From NCBI RefSeq assembly GCF_900113715.1, contig NZ_FOQK01000004.1, forward strand, positions 102,439 to 166,438: DNA of 64,000 nucleotides, given 5' to 3'. A model generated the notes under the pieces. The model did no database searches. It had not been told where the DNA came from and saw only the letters and a list, made by a program, of their open reading frames with translations. Position numbers and translations under genes: made by a program. Position 1 is the stretch's first letter, and each line of letters opens with the position of its first letter. This DNA is from Pseudoselenomonas ruminantium. GTDB taxonomy: Bacteria; Bacillota; Negativicutes; Selenomonadales; Selenomonadaceae. Of this stretch, positions 63,068-64,000 are shown in pieces.

Positions 63068-63883
63068 ATGAAAATGATGAGAAAAAAATGGCTGGGAATA
63101 TTAGGTGGTATGCTGCTGGCAGGATGTTCGCTGTTTCCGGCGCAGGCAGAGATGGCAGCAGCAGAAACTGCAGCTGTGCAGCAGGCGGGAAAGGTATCGC
63201 CAGAGGATTCCCGTGACTTTGTGGTATTATCCGAGGCTGTGCCTGATGTGATCCTTGAGGTGCGTTATTACTCGACTTATAATTTTGTCGGTGACCGCAT
63301 CGCTGGTTATGAGCAGCCTTGTGTCATGCTGACGAAAGAAGCGGCAGCAGCCCTCAAAGAAGTGGCGGCAGATATGAAGAAACAGGGCTATCGCTTGAAA
63401 ATCTATGATGCGTACCGCCCGCAGATGGCTGTCGATAATTTCGTAGCTTGGGCTGAGAAACTGGATGATACGCGTATGAAGCCTTATTTTTATCCGCAGG
63501 TGGATAAGACGCGGTTGTTCGCTGATGGTTACATCGATGCCAAGTCCGGGCATAGCCGCGGCTCGACGCTCGATTTGACTTTGTTTGATATGAACACTGG
63601 CAAAGATGTCGATATGGGCGGTGTTTTTGACCACTTTGGTATCGAGAGCCATCCCGATTGGTGCGGAGATGCAGAGACCGGCAAATATACGGGCCAATAC
63701 AAAGGGAACATGCAGCCTAAAGATGGAAAGATCAATGAGGTCCAGTTCAAGAACCGCATGCTCCTGCGCCAGGCGATGCTTCGTCACGGGTTCAAGCCGC
63801 TGGCTACGGAATGGTGGCATTTCACGCTGAAAAATGAACCGTATCCAGATACGTATTTCAACTTCAAGCCGCATATGAAGTAA
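63068..63883 (+). CDS. D-alanyl-D-alanine dipeptidase, VanX/DdpX type, exported
   Basis: A 271-residue zinc dipeptidase of family M15D. The metal and catalytic motifs are SGHSRGSTLDL (His, Asp) and ATEWWHF (Glu, His), with IYDAYRPQMAV holding the conserved Arg. The N-terminus has a lipoprotein-type signal (GGMLLAGCSL), with an alternative signal peptidase I site at FPAQA. So it acts in the periplasm, unlike cytoplasmic VanX. ATG 63068 is 7 bp after AGGAGG. No vanA/vanH genes are near, so recycling of D-Ala-D-Ala from murein turnover is more likely than glycopeptide resistance. Confidence 0.88.
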   Translation: MKMMRKKWLGILGGMLLAGCSLFPAQAEMAAAETAAVQQAGKVSPEDSRDFVVLSEAVPDVILEVRYYSTYNFVGDRIAGYEQPCVMLTKEAAAALKEVAADMKKQGYRLKIYDAYRPQMAVDNFVAWAEKLDDTRMKPYFYPQVDKTRLFADGYIDAKSGHSRGSTLDLTLFDMNTGKDVDMGGVFDHFGIESHPDWCGDAETGKYTGQYKGNMQPKDGKINEVQFKNRMLLRQAMLRHGFKPLATEWWHFTLKNEPYPDTYFNFKPHMK

Positions 63884-63943
63884 ATAGGATTCCAGTGGAT
63901 CGCTGCTGAAAATATCGTAAAAAAAATCCGTCCGGCGCTTATA

Positions 63944-64000
63944 TGTAGTGACCCCATAAAGTTAGACCTTACCGGTAGTAGCAATTATTTGCTGCTACCG
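63944..64000. mobile_element. Probable terminal end of an IS3-family insertion sequence (cut by window)
   Basis: TGTAGTGACCCCATAAAGTT at 63944 is followed by AGAC, the form of the terminal inverted repeat of many IS3-family (IS150-group) elements (TG...GACCCC..AAAGTTAGAC). Just inside lies a strong dyad (CGGTAGTAGCAA/TTGCTGCTACCG, 63972-64000) of the kind that blocks read-through into IS elements. No transposase is visible because the window ends. Confidence 0.55.

Overview
The window looks like a chromosomal segment of a diderm Firmicute of the Negativicutes, most likely a Selenomonadaceae member (Selenomonas/Mitsuokella-like). The reasons are an outer-membrane gene set (TonB-dependent receptor, TonB-ExbB-ExbD, TolC-type exporter) next to Firmicute-type genes (csaB, hrcA with a CIRCE operator, niaR, floA/NfeD, yqeY), G+C-rich codon use, strong GGAGG ribosome binding sites and frequent TTG starts. 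The species call is an inference from gene content only.

Layout. 1-2.4 kb: a truncated DUF5693-type membrane protein and csaB. 2.4-6.4 kb: an envelope and division operon, ftsE-ftsX-EnvC/M23-S41 protease. 6.5-10.2 kb: a lipoprotein clostripain-family peptidase and, convergent, recQ. 10.4-14.9 kb: a TolC-MacA-MacB type tripartite exporter. 15.1-16.2 kb: an HD-GYP gene broken by an in-frame TAA. 16.3-18.7 kb: a polar amino acid ABC importer. 18.9-22.7 kb: an AMIN amidase, a SEC-C protein and a MATE exporter. 22.7-29.6 kb: a cobalamin riboswitch followed by a complete corrinoid-type uptake operon (binding protein, TonB receptor, ATPase, permease, ExbB, ExbD, TonB). 29.7-38.1 kb: rpsT (opposite strand), then lepA-hemW and the CIRCE-controlled hrcA-grpE-dnaK-dnaJ operon. 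38.1-39.0 kb: an A+T-rich island with one ORF that fuses MNT nucleotidyltransferase and HEPT/HI0074-like domains. 39.1-43.4 kb: translation and RNA-modification genes prmA-rsmE-mtaB, a HIT hydrolase, rpsU and yqeY. 43.5-45.7 kb: NfeD-like protein, floA and an unknown membrane-anchored protein. 45.8-50.8 kb: polyprenyl synthase, two tatA, tatC, ubiD and ubiA genes (quinone synthesis and Tat export). 50.8-56.6 kb: folD, fhs, a divergent metF-like gene and an NfnAB/glutamate-synthase-like pair. 56.7-63.9 kb: exonuclease, DUF523, tRNA-Asn/Glu/Val, niaR, HD hydrolase, glnS, a small unknown protein, an ArsB/NhaD-type transporter and a VanX-like lipoprotein dipeptidase. The last ~57 bases look like the end of an IS3-family insertion sequence.

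Most of the window is ordinary core genome on the plus strand. The parts most worth a second look are the single-chain MNT-HEPT protein with its overlapping leader ORF and dyad, the HD-GYP nonsense codon, the near-identical 15-bp element at both promoters of the amino acid importer, and the self-contained B12-controlled TonB uptake operon. I did not find a clearly new multi-gene system, CRISPR array or prophage.
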